From Actinomyces sp. (GTDB lineage Bacteria > Actinomycetota > Actinomycetes > Actinomycetales > Actinomycetaceae): a DNA stretch of 64,000 bases. A program made the translations under genes and the position numbers. The stretch's first letter is position 1; every line of letters starts with the position of its first letter. Shown in pieces: positions 46,662 through 58,686 of this stretch. Below the pieces are notes generated by a model. That model searched no databases. It was not told the origin of the DNA and worked only from the letters and a program-made list of their open reading frames with translations. The stretch is taken from the NCBI GenBank assembly GCA_022649165.1, contig JALCNR010000012.1, forward strand, positions 1-64,000, in the 5' to 3' direction.

Positions 46662-47330
46662 GTGACTGCTGCGCGAACTCCCTGGACGACCGTGCTCCTC
46701 GACGTCGACGGGACAATCGTGGACTCCGCCGGCGTTGTCATCCGCTCGTTCCAGCGTACCGCCGAGGACCTCGGCCTGCCGCCGCTGCCCGACGACGACT
46801 ACCGGCCTTTCGTCGGTCCGCCGCTCTTCACGAGTTTCGAGCGGCTCGGCCTGCGTGGCGATGAGCTCGGACGCGCGGTCGAGCACTACCGCAGCATCTA
46901 CAGCGACCTCTACCTCGAGCCCGATCCCTATCCGGGCATCGCAGAGCTCCTGGCCGACCTCGATGCCGCGGGGCTGGCGCTGGCGACCGCCACCTCCAAG
47001 CAGCTGTACATGGCACGCGGCCAGCTCGAGCATCTCGGCCTAGCCCGCCACTTCGACGCCATCGCTGGCGCCACCCCCGACCCCGCCTGCACCAAGGCGA
47101 CCGTCATCCGCGATGCCCTCTCCCAGCTGACCGCCCTCGGACGCGACGTGTCGCGTCCCGTCCTCGTCGGCGACCGTTTCTGGGATGTCGAGGGCGGTGC
47201 GGAGGTCGGGGTTCCCGTCATCGGCGCCGGATGGGGATACGGGGAGCCCGGTGAGCTCGACGGTGCCTGGGCCCTCGCTCCCGATGTCGCCTCCCTGCGG
47301 GTGCTCCTCCTCGGCGGAGAAACGGCGTAG
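46662..47330 (+). CDS. HAD-family hydrolase (phosphoglycolate phosphatase-like)
   Basis: A 222-residue HAD hydrolase. The nucleophile motif LLDVDGTIVDS is at about residues 12-22, motif II is LATATSK, Lys occurs in the CTKATVI segment and the acidic motif is VLVGDRFWDVEGG. The layout matches Gph/5'-nucleotidase-type phosphatases. Divergent from marR, 116 bases apart. The GTG start is backed by a -10 box six bases upstream. Confidence 0.9.
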   Translation: MTAARTPWTTVLLDVDGTIVDSAGVVIRSFQRTAEDLGLPPLPDDDYRPFVGPPLFTSFERLGLRGDELGRAVEHYRSIYSDLYLEPDPYPGIAELLADLDAAGLALATATSKQLYMARGQLEHLGLARHFDAIAGATPDPACTKATVIRDALSQLTALGRDVSRPVLVGDRFWDVEGGAEVGVPVIGAGWGYGEPGELDGAWALAPDVASLRVLLLGGETA

Positions 47331-47440
47331 CGGCCCGCGGCCTGTCCGCTGAGGCACGCGAGGGCGACTCCTCTACCCTGAGGACTGCGGGCATCTGTTC
47401 CCTGCGGGCGCCCGCTGGATGAGGAACGGAGGGACGCCGC

Positions 47441-48763
47441 ATGTCCGACACCCCATCGCGCAGGCCCTCGCTGGGCGCCGCCCGCGGGCGGTTCTCGCAG
47501 TCCGTGCGCGCGACCGCCCAGTGGATGAGCACGCGCATGGCCGCGCCCTCGCCCTTGGTGAGGGGCCTCGCCCAGACCGAGCCGGTCGCGCGCCGCACGC
47601 GGCGGATGGGCTCCGCCTTCCAGCCCTCCCCCTCCCGTTTCCCGCGTGCCGCGGCGAACCGCCGCCCGCCGGCGGTCCTCCCCGAGTGGCTGCAGCGATG
47701 GGGATGGGGGTCGTGGGCGGTCATCGGCATCGCGATCGTCGTCTCGGGCGTCATCTACCTGGTGGTCCACGTCTCCGCCGTCTTCGTCGGCGTCTTCATC
47801 GCGCTGCTCGTCACCGCCATGCTCAACCCCGTCGTCAACCTCCTCGACCGGTGGATGAACCGGTGGCTGGCGGTGGCGCTGGCGCTCCTGGCGTTCCTCG
47901 CGATCTTCGGCGGGCTGATGACCATGGTCGTCACCTCCGTCGCCGGGCAGTGGACGAACGTCGCCTCGCAGTTCGGCAATGGCATCGACATGATCATCGA
48001 GTTCCTCCAGTCGTTGCCTTTCCACATCACGCTCACCCACGAGGAGGTCACCGCCTGGGTGAGCCAGACGATCGACAAGGGGGCCGCCTACCTCCAGGAG
48101 AATTGGGGGACCCTGGTCGGGGACGTGCTCTCGAACGTGTCCGGCGTGGCCGAGGTCTTCACGATCCTCGCGCTGGTGATCTTCACGACGATCTTCTTCC
48201 TGCACTCGGGCGCACGGATGTGGCGCTGGTTCCTCAACCTCCTCCCGTCGCGCAACCGCGAGGCCACCCATCGGGCGGCGAGCGCCGGATGGGTCACCTT
48301 CTCCGGCTATGCCCGCGGGACTGTGATCGTCGCCGCCACCGACGGGCTGCTCGCCGGGATCTTCCTCCAGATCATCCAGGTTCCGCTGGCCCCCGCCCTG
48401 GGCGTCCTGGTGTTCATCGGCGCGTTCATTCCCCTCATCGGCGCGCCGACCGCCATGGTCATCGCCATGATCGTCGCGCTGGCCAGCGGCGGCGCCCTGC
48501 AGGCCGCGCTGGTCGGCGTCGGCATCGCGGCCATCGGCCAGCTGGAGGGCCATGTCCTCCAACCCCTCATCATGGGCCACCAGGTGTCCCTCCATCCCCT
48601 GGTGGTCGCGCTGGGCGTGGCCGTGGGCACTCTGACGGCCGGCATCCTGGGCGCCGTCATCGCGACCCCGATCATCGGCGTCATCTGGGCGGTGTTCGCC
48701 GAGCTCCACGACTTCGACCCCCCGATCGAGGGCCCGCTGCCCGACTTCTCGCGGGACCGGTGA
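47441..48763 (+). CDS. AI-2E family transporter
   Basis: A 440-residue membrane protein of the AI-2E/YdiK (PerM) family. The first 80 residues are an Arg/Pro-rich cytoplasmic extension, then about eight helices follow. Family signatures include AVFVGVFIALLVTAMLNPVV, the TTIFFLHSGARMW segment and GALQAALVGVGIAAIGQLEGHVLQPLIMG. Members export small molecules or ions, and a role in autoinducer-2 uptake is rarely shown. A ribosome site (GGAGGGA) precedes the ATG. Its stop is 12 bases from the convergent dnaE2 stop. Confidence 0.92.
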   Translation: MSDTPSRRPSLGAARGRFSQSVRATAQWMSTRMAAPSPLVRGLAQTEPVARRTRRMGSAFQPSPSRFPRAAANRRPPAVLPEWLQRWGWGSWAVIGIAIVVSGVIYLVVHVSAVFVGVFIALLVTAMLNPVVNLLDRWMNRWLAVALALLAFLAIFGGLMTMVVTSVAGQWTNVASQFGNGIDMIIEFLQSLPFHITLTHEEVTAWVSQTIDKGAAYLQENWGTLVGDVLSNVSGVAEVFTILALVIFTTIFFLHSGARMWRWFLNLLPSRNREATHRAASAGWVTFSGYARGTVIVAATDGLLAGIFLQIIQVPLAPALGVLVFIGAFIPLIGAPTAMVIAMIVALASGGALQAALVGVGIAAIGQLEGHVLQPLIMGHQVSLHPLVVALGVAVGTLTAGILGAVIATPIIGVIWAVFAELHDFDPPIEGPLPDFSRDR

Positions 48764-48775
48764 GGCCCCGCCCCC

Positions 48776-52102
<3,327 letters not shown>

Positions 52103-52108
52103 CCCGCC

Positions 52109-52114
52109 AGTGTA
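52109..52114 (-). promoter_or_regulatory. -10 box of leaderless dnaE2 promoter
   Basis: TACACT on the minus strand, six bases before the GTG at 52102 and directly adjacent to the LexA box. Confidence 0.6.
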
Positions 52115-52130
52115 TCGAACAGGTGTTCGA
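52115..52130. promoter_or_regulatory. LexA (SOS) box upstream of dnaE2
   Basis: TCGAAC-AGGT-GTTCGA is an exact match to the actinobacterial SOS palindrome. It lies between the -35 and -10 regions of dnaE2, where LexA would block the polymerase. The same 16 bases, in the opposite orientation, precede imuA'. Confidence 0.92.
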
Positions 52131-52189
52131 CTTTCCGCGGCAAAAAGACCGCACGAATCACAATCCTCAGATGCCGACGCCCCCACCCG

Positions 52190-55100
52190 TCACAGGGTGA
52201 GCAGCCCCCGCAGGTCCTCGGCCGAGATCCGCCCGTCCCCGGCGCCGCCGCCGTCGACCACCGCCGAGACGAGCGCGCGCTTGCGCTCCTGGAGCTCGAG
52301 GACCTTCTCCTCGATGGTGCCGGTGGCGGCCAGGCGATAGACGTTGACCTTCTTCGTCTGGCCGATGCGGTGCGCCCGATCGACGGCCTGCGCCTCCGCG
52401 GCGGGGTTCCACCACGGATCCATGACGTAGACGTAGTCGGCCTCGGTGAGGGTGAGTCCCGTTCCCCCAGCCTTCAAGGAGATGAGGAAGACGGGCCGTT
52501 CCCCCGAGCGGAACGACTCAATGACGGAGCCCCGGTCGCGCGTGGCCCCGTCGAGATAGGCCACCGCCATCCCGCGGCGCTCCAGGACCGCCCGGATGCG
52601 CTGGAGGAAGGACGTGAATGAGCTGAAGACCAGCACCTGATGGCCGGCGGGAACGATCTGGTCCAGCTGGTCGGCCAGCAACTCGACCTTCGCCGAACCC
52701 ACCGACGCGTAACGCTCGTCGACGAGGGCGGGGTCGAGGGCGAGCTGGCGCAGCCGCATGATCGAGGTGAGGATCTGCATGCGGTTGGCCGAGAAGTCGT
52801 CGAGGAGCCCCAGCAGCTTCGTCCGCTCCCTGGTGAGGTACTGGTCGTAGATCCGCCGGTGCTCCTCCCCCAGTTCCACCGCGACCACCGTCTCCGTCTT
52901 GTCGGGCAGATCGGGAGCGACCAGCTCCTTCGTTCGGCGCAGGATGAAGGGGGCGGTCAGGCGGTGAAGTCGGCTGAGGGCCTGTTCGTCGCCCTCGGAC
53001 TCGATCGGCCTGCGGAAGCGCTCGTTGAACACGCGCCACGCCGGGAGCAGTCCCGGGTCCGTGATCTGGAGGATCGACCACAGGTCGCCCACGGAATTCT
53101 CGACCGGCGTGCCCGTGACGGCCACGCGCCACCCCGCGTCCACGCCCATCAGGGCCGCGTGGATCGCGGTCTGCGGGTTCTTCACCGCCTGGGCCTCGTC
53201 GACGACCAGCCCCGACAGCCGGGTCCCCGCCCATTCCTCGGGCTCCATGCGCACGATCGTGTAGGACGTCACCACCACGTCCGCGCCGCGGGTCAGGCCC
53301 GCGAGCGCCAGGTCACGGCGCCGCGAGGTCGCCGGGACCACCCGCACCGCGAGATCGGGGAAGAAACGGCCGGCTTCCTGGGCCCACGTGCCCAGGACGC
53401 TCGTGGGGGCGACCACCAGGACCGGATCCGGGGCGCGCCCCGTGCGCGCGACCGCGTCGTCCTTGAGCGCCTGGACGGCGGAGAGGACCTGCAGCGTCTT
53501 GCCCAGCCCCATGTCGTCCGCCAGGATCCCACCCAGCCCCAGACCCGCCAGCGCCGTCAGCCACTGGTGGCCGCGCACCTGATAGGGGCGCAGACGGGCG
53601 AGGGACGACGCGGGCACGGGAAGGCCCGCGAGCTCTCCGCGCCCCGAGATCGCGCCGATCCGCCGCGTCCACTCCTGGGCGGCGTCCGCATGGTCGGCGA
53701 CCTCCACCACCTCCTCCCACACCCCGGCCTGGAGGACGCTGAGACGGGGCTCGTCGCCGTTCTCCGCATCGCCCAGGAGCCGTGCCTCCTCCAGGAGTTC
53801 CCGCAGCCGGGTCAGGCGGTCGCCGTCGAGGGCGACCCACGTGCCGTCGACGAGCAGGTGGTCCTCGCCACCTGCGAGCGCCTCCAGCAGATCCGCCATC
53901 TCGACCTCGCGGCCCCCCACGACCACGCGCACCCGCAGGCCGAACCAGTCGCTGTCGCCCGCCTGGCCCAGGGTGGCCGCGATCCTCATGCCGTGCTCGT
54001 CGACGCGGGCCTCACGCACTTCCGCGGCGATGTCCCAGACCAGTCCGTCCACGTCCATGGCGCCGACGACCTCGCGGAGGAACTCCGGCGCCCGCCACGC
54101 CGGGAATCGCAGGGTGCGCAGCTCCCCGTGCCACAGCTCGGGGGCCGCATGCAGCGCGCCGCCCGCCTCCTCGATCCGCCGTCGCACGGACTGGACGTCC
54201 GGATCCTCACGGCACTGCTCGATCGGCGCGCGCGAGACAGAGCCCCCGACCGCGTACTCGGTCCACCATCGCACCGTGACGGCGGAGGGCCCCTCAGGGC
54301 GGACGGTGGCGACGATGACGGGGTCCAGCGCCTCCGCCGTGTCGAAGGAACCGTCGGTGGACACGAGTCCGACGGCGTGGTCCAGGCGTCGGGCCCACCG
54401 CGTCTGGAACTCGACCAGGTCGGTCCCCGGAACCACCAGTCCGCGGGGTGGAATGTGGTCGAGCAAGTCCTCCGCCCCGCCCACCTGCGCGACGCGGGTG
54501 CCGCCGTCGAGGAGCAGCAGCCCCGTGGCGGGCTCGACGCGGGGGTGCCGGTGGATCGTGTGCCCGTCCGTTGCCGCTGGGACGAGGACCAGCCCCTCCC
54601 CATCGGCGCTGGCGTCGAGCCGGAGTTGCCAGGACCGCGTGTCCAGCACCAAAGGGGTCTCAGGATCCGTGCCGGCCAGCAGGTGCACGCCTGCGCGGTC
54701 CAGACGGCGCAGCCAGGCGGCGGCCTGGTCCCCGAGCGCGTCGAGGCTCACCTCGTGGGGGGAGCGCCAGGCGGCGCCCAAGCGGGAGATCCGGTACCCC
54801 TCACGCAGCAGCGCGACATGGGTCGGGTTGAGGTCGGCCGTCACCGACGTCCACTGGGTGTTCGTGATGTCGGGCCACGAGGCGCGTCTGGTGGCCCAGC
54901 GGGTGTGCGTCCCAGGCCGCAGCGGCGTGAGCCAGATCGGCTGGGAGGGATCGTGCGTGTCGACCAGGAGCGCCATGCCCTCGCCCTGCGCGCCCGACCT
55001 GCCGACGACCGCTTGGAGCGCCGTGCGCCACGTCGACTCCTCGGGGACCGCGCGGCGCAGGCGGTCGCGCAGCTCCAGGACGGTGGCGACGCAGTGCCGG

Positions 55101-55354
55101 CAGTCGCGTCCCACCGTGCAAGCACAGGTGAGATCCAGCCGCCCCTCGACGACCTCGATCCACGTCCGGTAGACGACTCCCGACCCGCGCACGCGCCCCT
55201 CGGCCCGCTCGGCATCATGCTCCTCGACTTCGAGCACCCGCCCAGTGCGGAAGTAGGTGAGGCCCTTCGCCCAGGTCGCAGGCCCAACCGCGGCCATGAG
55301 ATCCTCATCGGTGAGGCGGGAGATCACGTCGTCGAGGGTGCGGGAGGTGGCCAT
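52190..55354 (-). CDS. SNF2-family DEAD/DEAH helicase with SWIM zinc finger
   Basis: A 1054-residue Swi2/Snf2 ATPase (HepA/RapA-like). The N terminus has a SWIM zinc site (CTCACTVGRDCRHC type, near residues 76-87). The ATPase motor shows DDMGLGKTLQVL (motif I), VDEAQAVKNP (motif II), then YLDGATRDR, ISLKAGGTGLTLTEADYV and RAHRIGQTKKVNVYRL (motifs V-VI). It likely remodels DNA- or RNA-polymerase-bound complexes. The ATG lies six bases after a TAGACT box. It is 87 bases from dnaE2, but with its own promoter. Confidence 0.93.
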   Translation of the reverse strand: MATSRTLDDVISRLTDEDLMAAVGPATWAKGLTYFRTGRVLEVEEHDAERAEGRVRGSGVVYRTWIEVVEGRLDLTCACTVGRDCRHCVATVLELRDRLRRAVPEESTWRTALQAVVGRSGAQGEGMALLVDTHDPSQPIWLTPLRPGTHTRWATRRASWPDITNTQWTSVTADLNPTHVALLREGYRISRLGAAWRSPHEVSLDALGDQAAAWLRRLDRAGVHLLAGTDPETPLVLDTRSWQLRLDASADGEGLVLVPAATDGHTIHRHPRVEPATGLLLLDGGTRVAQVGGAEDLLDHIPPRGLVVPGTDLVEFQTRWARRLDHAVGLVSTDGSFDTAEALDPVIVATVRPEGPSAVTVRWWTEYAVGGSVSRAPIEQCREDPDVQSVRRRIEEAGGALHAAPELWHGELRTLRFPAWRAPEFLREVVGAMDVDGLVWDIAAEVREARVDEHGMRIAATLGQAGDSDWFGLRVRVVVGGREVEMADLLEALAGGEDHLLVDGTWVALDGDRLTRLRELLEEARLLGDAENGDEPRLSVLQAGVWEEVVEVADHADAAQEWTRRIGAISGRGELAGLPVPASSLARLRPYQVRGHQWLTALAGLGLGGILADDMGLGKTLQVLSAVQALKDDAVARTGRAPDPVLVVAPTSVLGTWAQEAGRFFPDLAVRVVPATSRRRDLALAGLTRGADVVVTSYTIVRMEPEEWAGTRLSGLVVDEAQAVKNPQTAIHAALMGVDAGWRVAVTGTPVENSVGDLWSILQITDPGLLPAWRVFNERFRRPIESEGDEQALSRLHRLTAPFILRRTKELVAPDLPDKTETVVAVELGEEHRRIYDQYLTRERTKLLGLLDDFSANRMQILTSIMRLRQLALDPALVDERYASVGSAKVELLADQLDQIVPAGHQVLVFSSFTSFLQRIRAVLERRGMAVAYLDGATRDRGSVIESFRSGERPVFLISLKAGGTGLTLTEADYVYVMDPWWNPAAEAQAVDRAHRIGQTKKVNVYRLAATGTIEEKVLELQERKRALVSAVVDGGGAGDGRISAEDLRGLLTL

Positions 55355-55360
55355 CCGCCC

Positions 55361-55366
55361 AGTCTA
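55361..55366 (-). promoter_or_regulatory. -10 box of leaderless SNF2 helicase promoter
   Basis: TAGACT on the minus strand, six bases before the ATG at 55354. Confidence 0.5.
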
Positions 55367-55397
55367 TCCACGTGCGCCGGAGGCGGACCGGCACGTG

Positions 55398-56021
55398 TCA
55401 GTCGTCACCGAGCCGCCCGCCCGACTCCTCCAAGTAGCAGGCCGCGCACAGGGCCTCGTACTCCGCGTCGATGCCGTCGATGGACACCTGGTCGCCGTCG
55501 AAGACGAAATGCCCGTCGATGCGCCTGCCGTTGAGGATCGCCTTGCGCCCGCACCGGCAGATCGTCTTGAGCTCCTCCAGGGAGTGGGCGATCTCCAGGA
55601 GCCGCTGGGCACCGGGGAACGCCCGGGTGCGGAAGTCCGTGCGGATCCCATAGGCGAGGACCGGGACCCCGTCGAGCACGGCGACGCGCATGAGGTCGTC
55701 GACCTGTCTGGGGGTGAGGAATTGCGCCTCGTCGACGAGCACGGCGGCGACCGGACGCGCCGCTGTGGCCGCGCCGGAGGCGGGATCGTGGACGGCCGCA
55801 CGGTGGAGGAGGTCCCGGATGTCGTCGTCGGCGTCGACCAGGAGGTCCGCCCGCCGCGTGACGCCCAGGCGCGAGACGATGTCCGCCTCCCCCTTGCGGT
55901 CGATGAGCGGCTTGACCAGCAGCACCCGTTGCCCGCGTTCCTCGTAGTTGAAGGCGACCTGCAGCAGAGCCGTCGACTTGCCGGAGTTCATTGCGCCGTA
56001 GCGGAAGTACAGCTTCGCCAT
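55398..56021 (-). CDS. tdk: thymidine kinase
   Basis: A 207-residue type II thymidine kinase of the salvage pathway. Walker A GAMNSGKS is at residues 9-16, the acidic lid motif VLVDEAQFL lies in the middle, and four cysteines (CRCGRK and CAAC) near residues 154 and 193 bind zinc. The ATG has a ribosome site (GGAAGGA). The length and motifs fit the family. Confidence 0.95.
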   Translation of the reverse strand: MAKLYFRYGAMNSGKSTALLQVAFNYEERGQRVLLVKPLIDRKGEADIVSRLGVTRRADLLVDADDDIRDLLHRAAVHDPASGAATAARPVAAVLVDEAQFLTPRQVDDLMRVAVLDGVPVLAYGIRTDFRTRAFPGAQRLLEIAHSLEELKTICRCGRKAILNGRRIDGHFVFDGDQVSIDGIDAEYEALCAACYLEESGGRLGDD

Positions 56022-56076
56022 CCTCGTCGTCCTTCCCGGAGGTCCCCGCGCGATCCTACCCGGGGTCGGCGAGGCG

Positions 56077-57435
56077 TCAGCGCGGGGCCGGTGCGTCCGC
56101 CGGCTCCTCGCCCTGCCCCATCCTGGTCCGTTCCGGGCTCACCCAGGTGCCCTCGGCGCTGAATCCGAGGACGCCCCTGATGGCCGGCACGAAGGTCGTC
56201 GCCACGGTGATCGCGTTCATCTGCCAGTACCACGCCATGTAGGCGGGAGCGAAGAAGAGGTACCGCATCTTCGCCCCATGGTTGTCGAGCCACAGGGCCG
56301 CGACGATCTGCCACGACCCGACGACGGTGATGAACGCGCTGAAGACGAACACCATGTCGAGGGTGTGCTCGAACTGCTCGCTGTCGCCCGTCAGGACGAA
56401 GAAGACGATCCGCAGCGCGAGCCAGAGCGTGAAGGCGAGATAGTAGAAGCTCCAGATGATCGACCCGGTCTGGTCGAGAAGCATGACGACCTTCGGCAGG
56501 TTGAGCAGCGGATGCTTGGCGACGCGCGCGAAGTTCGTGACCCACGACTCGGTGCCGCCCTTGGCCCAGCGTTTGCGCTGGTTGTAGAGCATGGAGAACG
56601 TGTTCGGCACGTTCATGTAGAACATGATGTCCGGCGCGAAGTCCGCCTTCCACCCGGCGTACTGCTGGTCCCAGCAGATCGAGATGTCCTCGGTCGCCCG
56701 GTCCTGGCGGAACAGCCCGACATCGATCAGGGCGTCCTTGCGGTACATCGTGTTGGCGCCAGAGTAGGCGTACATGTTGCCGAGCACCCCGATCTGGGAC
56801 CGCTTGATGATGCCGACGATCGAGGAGAACTCGACGGTCTGGGACTTCTCGACGATGAGCGAGCGGTTCTGCACGTCCATGTTCGCGGTGACGGCCGCGG
56901 TGTTTCGCCCGCCGGGGGCCAGGAAGTAGTTCATGTACTTCCACAGCGCGTCGGGCTCCGGCACGGTGTCGGCGTCGTTGGAGAGGATGAACTCCCCGCG
57001 CGCGAACCCGACGCCGATGTTGAATGCGTGGGCTTTGCCCTTGTTCTTGTCGATCCGCAGCACGCGCAGCCGGTCGTACGTCGCCGACAGACGGGCGAGG
57101 ATGTCCGGTGTCGCGTCCGTCGACCCGTCGTCGCAGATCAGCACCTCATAGTTGTCGTACCTGATCTCATTCATCAGGTAGTCGATGGTCTCCTCGATCA
57201 TGACCTCCTCATTGTGCGCGGGGACCATGATCGTGATGAAGGGCTGTTCCTCCGGCGGCACCGGCCGGAAGCTCTCCTCGGTGAACTTTCCGACGTAGAA
57301 GAAGCGGTAGAACCATCCCCCGACCGTCCAGGCGACCGCCCCCATGATCGGGAACAACGACAGCACGACGGACAGCGGAGTGAAGAAGAACGTCTGCGCC
57401 CAGTGCATGAACGCGGCGACGGCGTCGCTGATCAC
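56077..57435 (-). CDS. processive family-2 glycosyltransferase
   Basis: A 452-residue GT2 of the IcaA/PgaC/hyaluronan synthase/BcsA type. One N-terminal membrane helix (about 13-48) precedes the GT-A domain with CDDGSTDA (101-108), SNDADT (152-157), TED (248-250) and the processivity motif QRKRW (286-290). Three to four helices follow (317-347, 360-383, 391-424). The ATG overlaps the stop of the next upstream gene (ATGA). The polymer cannot be inferred. It is the last gene of a four-gene operon with a flavoprotein. Confidence 0.9.
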   Translation of the reverse strand: MISDAVAAFMHWAQTFFFTPLSVVLSLFPIMGAVAWTVGGWFYRFFYVGKFTEESFRPVPPEEQPFITIMVPAHNEEVMIEETIDYLMNEIRYDNYEVLICDDGSTDATPDILARLSATYDRLRVLRIDKNKGKAHAFNIGVGFARGEFILSNDADTVPEPDALWKYMNYFLAPGGRNTAAVTANMDVQNRSLIVEKSQTVEFSSIVGIIKRSQIGVLGNMYAYSGANTMYRKDALIDVGLFRQDRATEDISICWDQQYAGWKADFAPDIMFYMNVPNTFSMLYNQRKRWAKGGTESWVTNFARVAKHPLLNLPKVVMLLDQTGSIIWSFYYLAFTLWLALRIVFFVLTGDSEQFEHTLDMVFVFSAFITVVGSWQIVAALWLDNHGAKMRYLFFAPAYMAWYWQMNAITVATTFVPAIRGVLGFSAEGTWVSPERTRMGQGEEPADAPAPR

Positions 57436-58025
57436 CGGCGCACCTCCTCGCCGACGTCCGTGTGGCCCTGGCGGAAGAGATCGCGGATGTAGCCGGTGTC
57501 GAGGTTCTGCTCGGGGGCGACGACGTAGTAGCGGGTCCCGTGCCGTGCGTCGTCGCTGCCGAAACGCTCGGAGTACATGGCCTCGAGGATCGCCCGGCGC
57601 CTGGCGAGGCCCTCCGCATCGTAGGTCGTGCGGGATGGATAGACCTTCTTCTCCCGGTGGTTGTTGCGCAGCAGCAGATAGACGCTGAATCCGAGGACGA
57701 CGACGATGATGACTGCGATCGCGATGACGAGGAAGCGAACCAGTTCGTAGCCGTCGGCGTAGGTCCAGCGGTAGATGCCCTCCCAGCTCTCCTCACGGCT
57801 CACGGAGTTGATGAGGACGACGATGGGCGCGAGCAGGACGAACCAGAACACCAGGGCCACCAGTGTCTGGCGGACCTTGAGCCACAGGTGTCCGCGCTCG
57901 TAGAACGCGTCATGGACGAAGCCCTCGACCGCCACGTCCTTCGCGCCCAGATCCACACCCGTCCGGGCGTCGTCATCCCCGCTTGCGAGCGGTCCCTCCG
58001 AGGGGGGCACGAGGCGGTCATCCAT
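57432..58025 (-). CDS. small membrane protein of the glycosyltransferase operon
   Basis: A 197-residue protein with two membrane helices (about 53-74 and 96-119) and a charged C-terminal cytoplasmic tail (REKKVYPSRTTYD, about 120 onward). I do not recognise a family. It is placed where PgaD-like or other accessory subunits are found beside a GT2 enzyme, but I see no sequence match. The ATG at 58025 lies eight bases inside the end of the preceding gene, and an in-frame ATG 15 codons further upstream is also possible. Confidence 0.65.
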   Translation of the reverse strand: MDDRLVPPSEGPLASGDDDARTGVDLGAKDVAVEGFVHDAFYERGHLWLKVRQTLVALVFWFVLLAPIVVLINSVSREESWEGIYRWTYADGYELVRFLVIAIAVIIVVVLGFSVYLLLRNNHREKKVYPSRTTYDAEGLARRRAILEAMYSERFGSDDARHGTRYYVVAPEQNLDTGYIRDLFRQGHTDVGEEVRR

Positions 58026-58686
58026 GGTCGGCCATTTCCCGTTTGTTGGCGGCGATACGCTCGCGCTCACGCTCGGCCGGAGTCTCGGCCGGCACGATCT
58101 GACTGTAGTAGGAGGTGTTCGCCATCTCCTGGCGGAGCATATAGAGGGCCGCGTCGAGGAACGCCGCCTGGCCGGAGTCGAAGAACCGCAGCAGGAGCGC
58201 GACCGTGTGCGGGTGGATCAGGTGGGCCGGGATCCGGGGGCGGGCGAAGACGGGTTCGGCAAGGATCGCCTCCGCCCTCGCGTCCAGCGCGTCGCGTCGG
58301 CGCAGGTACTCCATGCGCAGCGGATTCTCGACGACGGCTCTCAGCCGCGCCGCGACGGGAGAACGCCACAGCCAGTTGCACAGGATGTAGACGACGAGGA
58401 AGAGCAGCACGGTCGCCCCGACGAGCCCCACGGACCGCACCACCAGGAGGTGGACGCCGCCGGCGGCCACGTGAGTCGCGAAGAAGAACGCCCAGATGCC
58501 GATCGGGATGATCGAGGCGACGATCACGGACACGGAGGTGCGGCGCCGCTGTGTCCGTCGATCGAGGTCACGAACCAGGTCGCCACGCGCCTTCGTGGTG
58601 TCCTCGAGCCGCCGCAACGCGTCCAGGGTCGCGATCAGGTAGTCCCGATCCGCGCTAGAGGCCGGCGCCGTGACCGTGGCGATCAC
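58018..58686 (-). CDS. membrane protein of the glycosyltransferase operon
   Basis: A 222-residue protein with two predicted membrane helices (about 51-73 and 84-107). Residues 10-50 are a predicted helical, charged N-terminal stretch (ATLDALRRLEDTTKARGDLVRDLDRR). The region from 110 to the end is helical and soluble (RRDALDARAEAILAEP, LLLRFFDSGQAAFLDAALYMLRQEM). No recognisable domain. The GTG start overlaps the preceding stop by four bases, so translation of the operon is tightly linked. Confidence 0.68.
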   Translation of the reverse strand: MIATVTAPASSADRDYLIATLDALRRLEDTTKARGDLVRDLDRRTQRRRTSVSVIVASIIPIGIWAFFFATHVAAGGVHLLVVRSVGLVGATVLLFLVVYILCNWLWRSPVAARLRAVVENPLRMEYLRRRDALDARAEAILAEPVFARPRIPAHLIHPHTVALLLRFFDSGQAAFLDAALYMLRQEMANTSYYSQIVPAETPAERERERIAANKREMADHG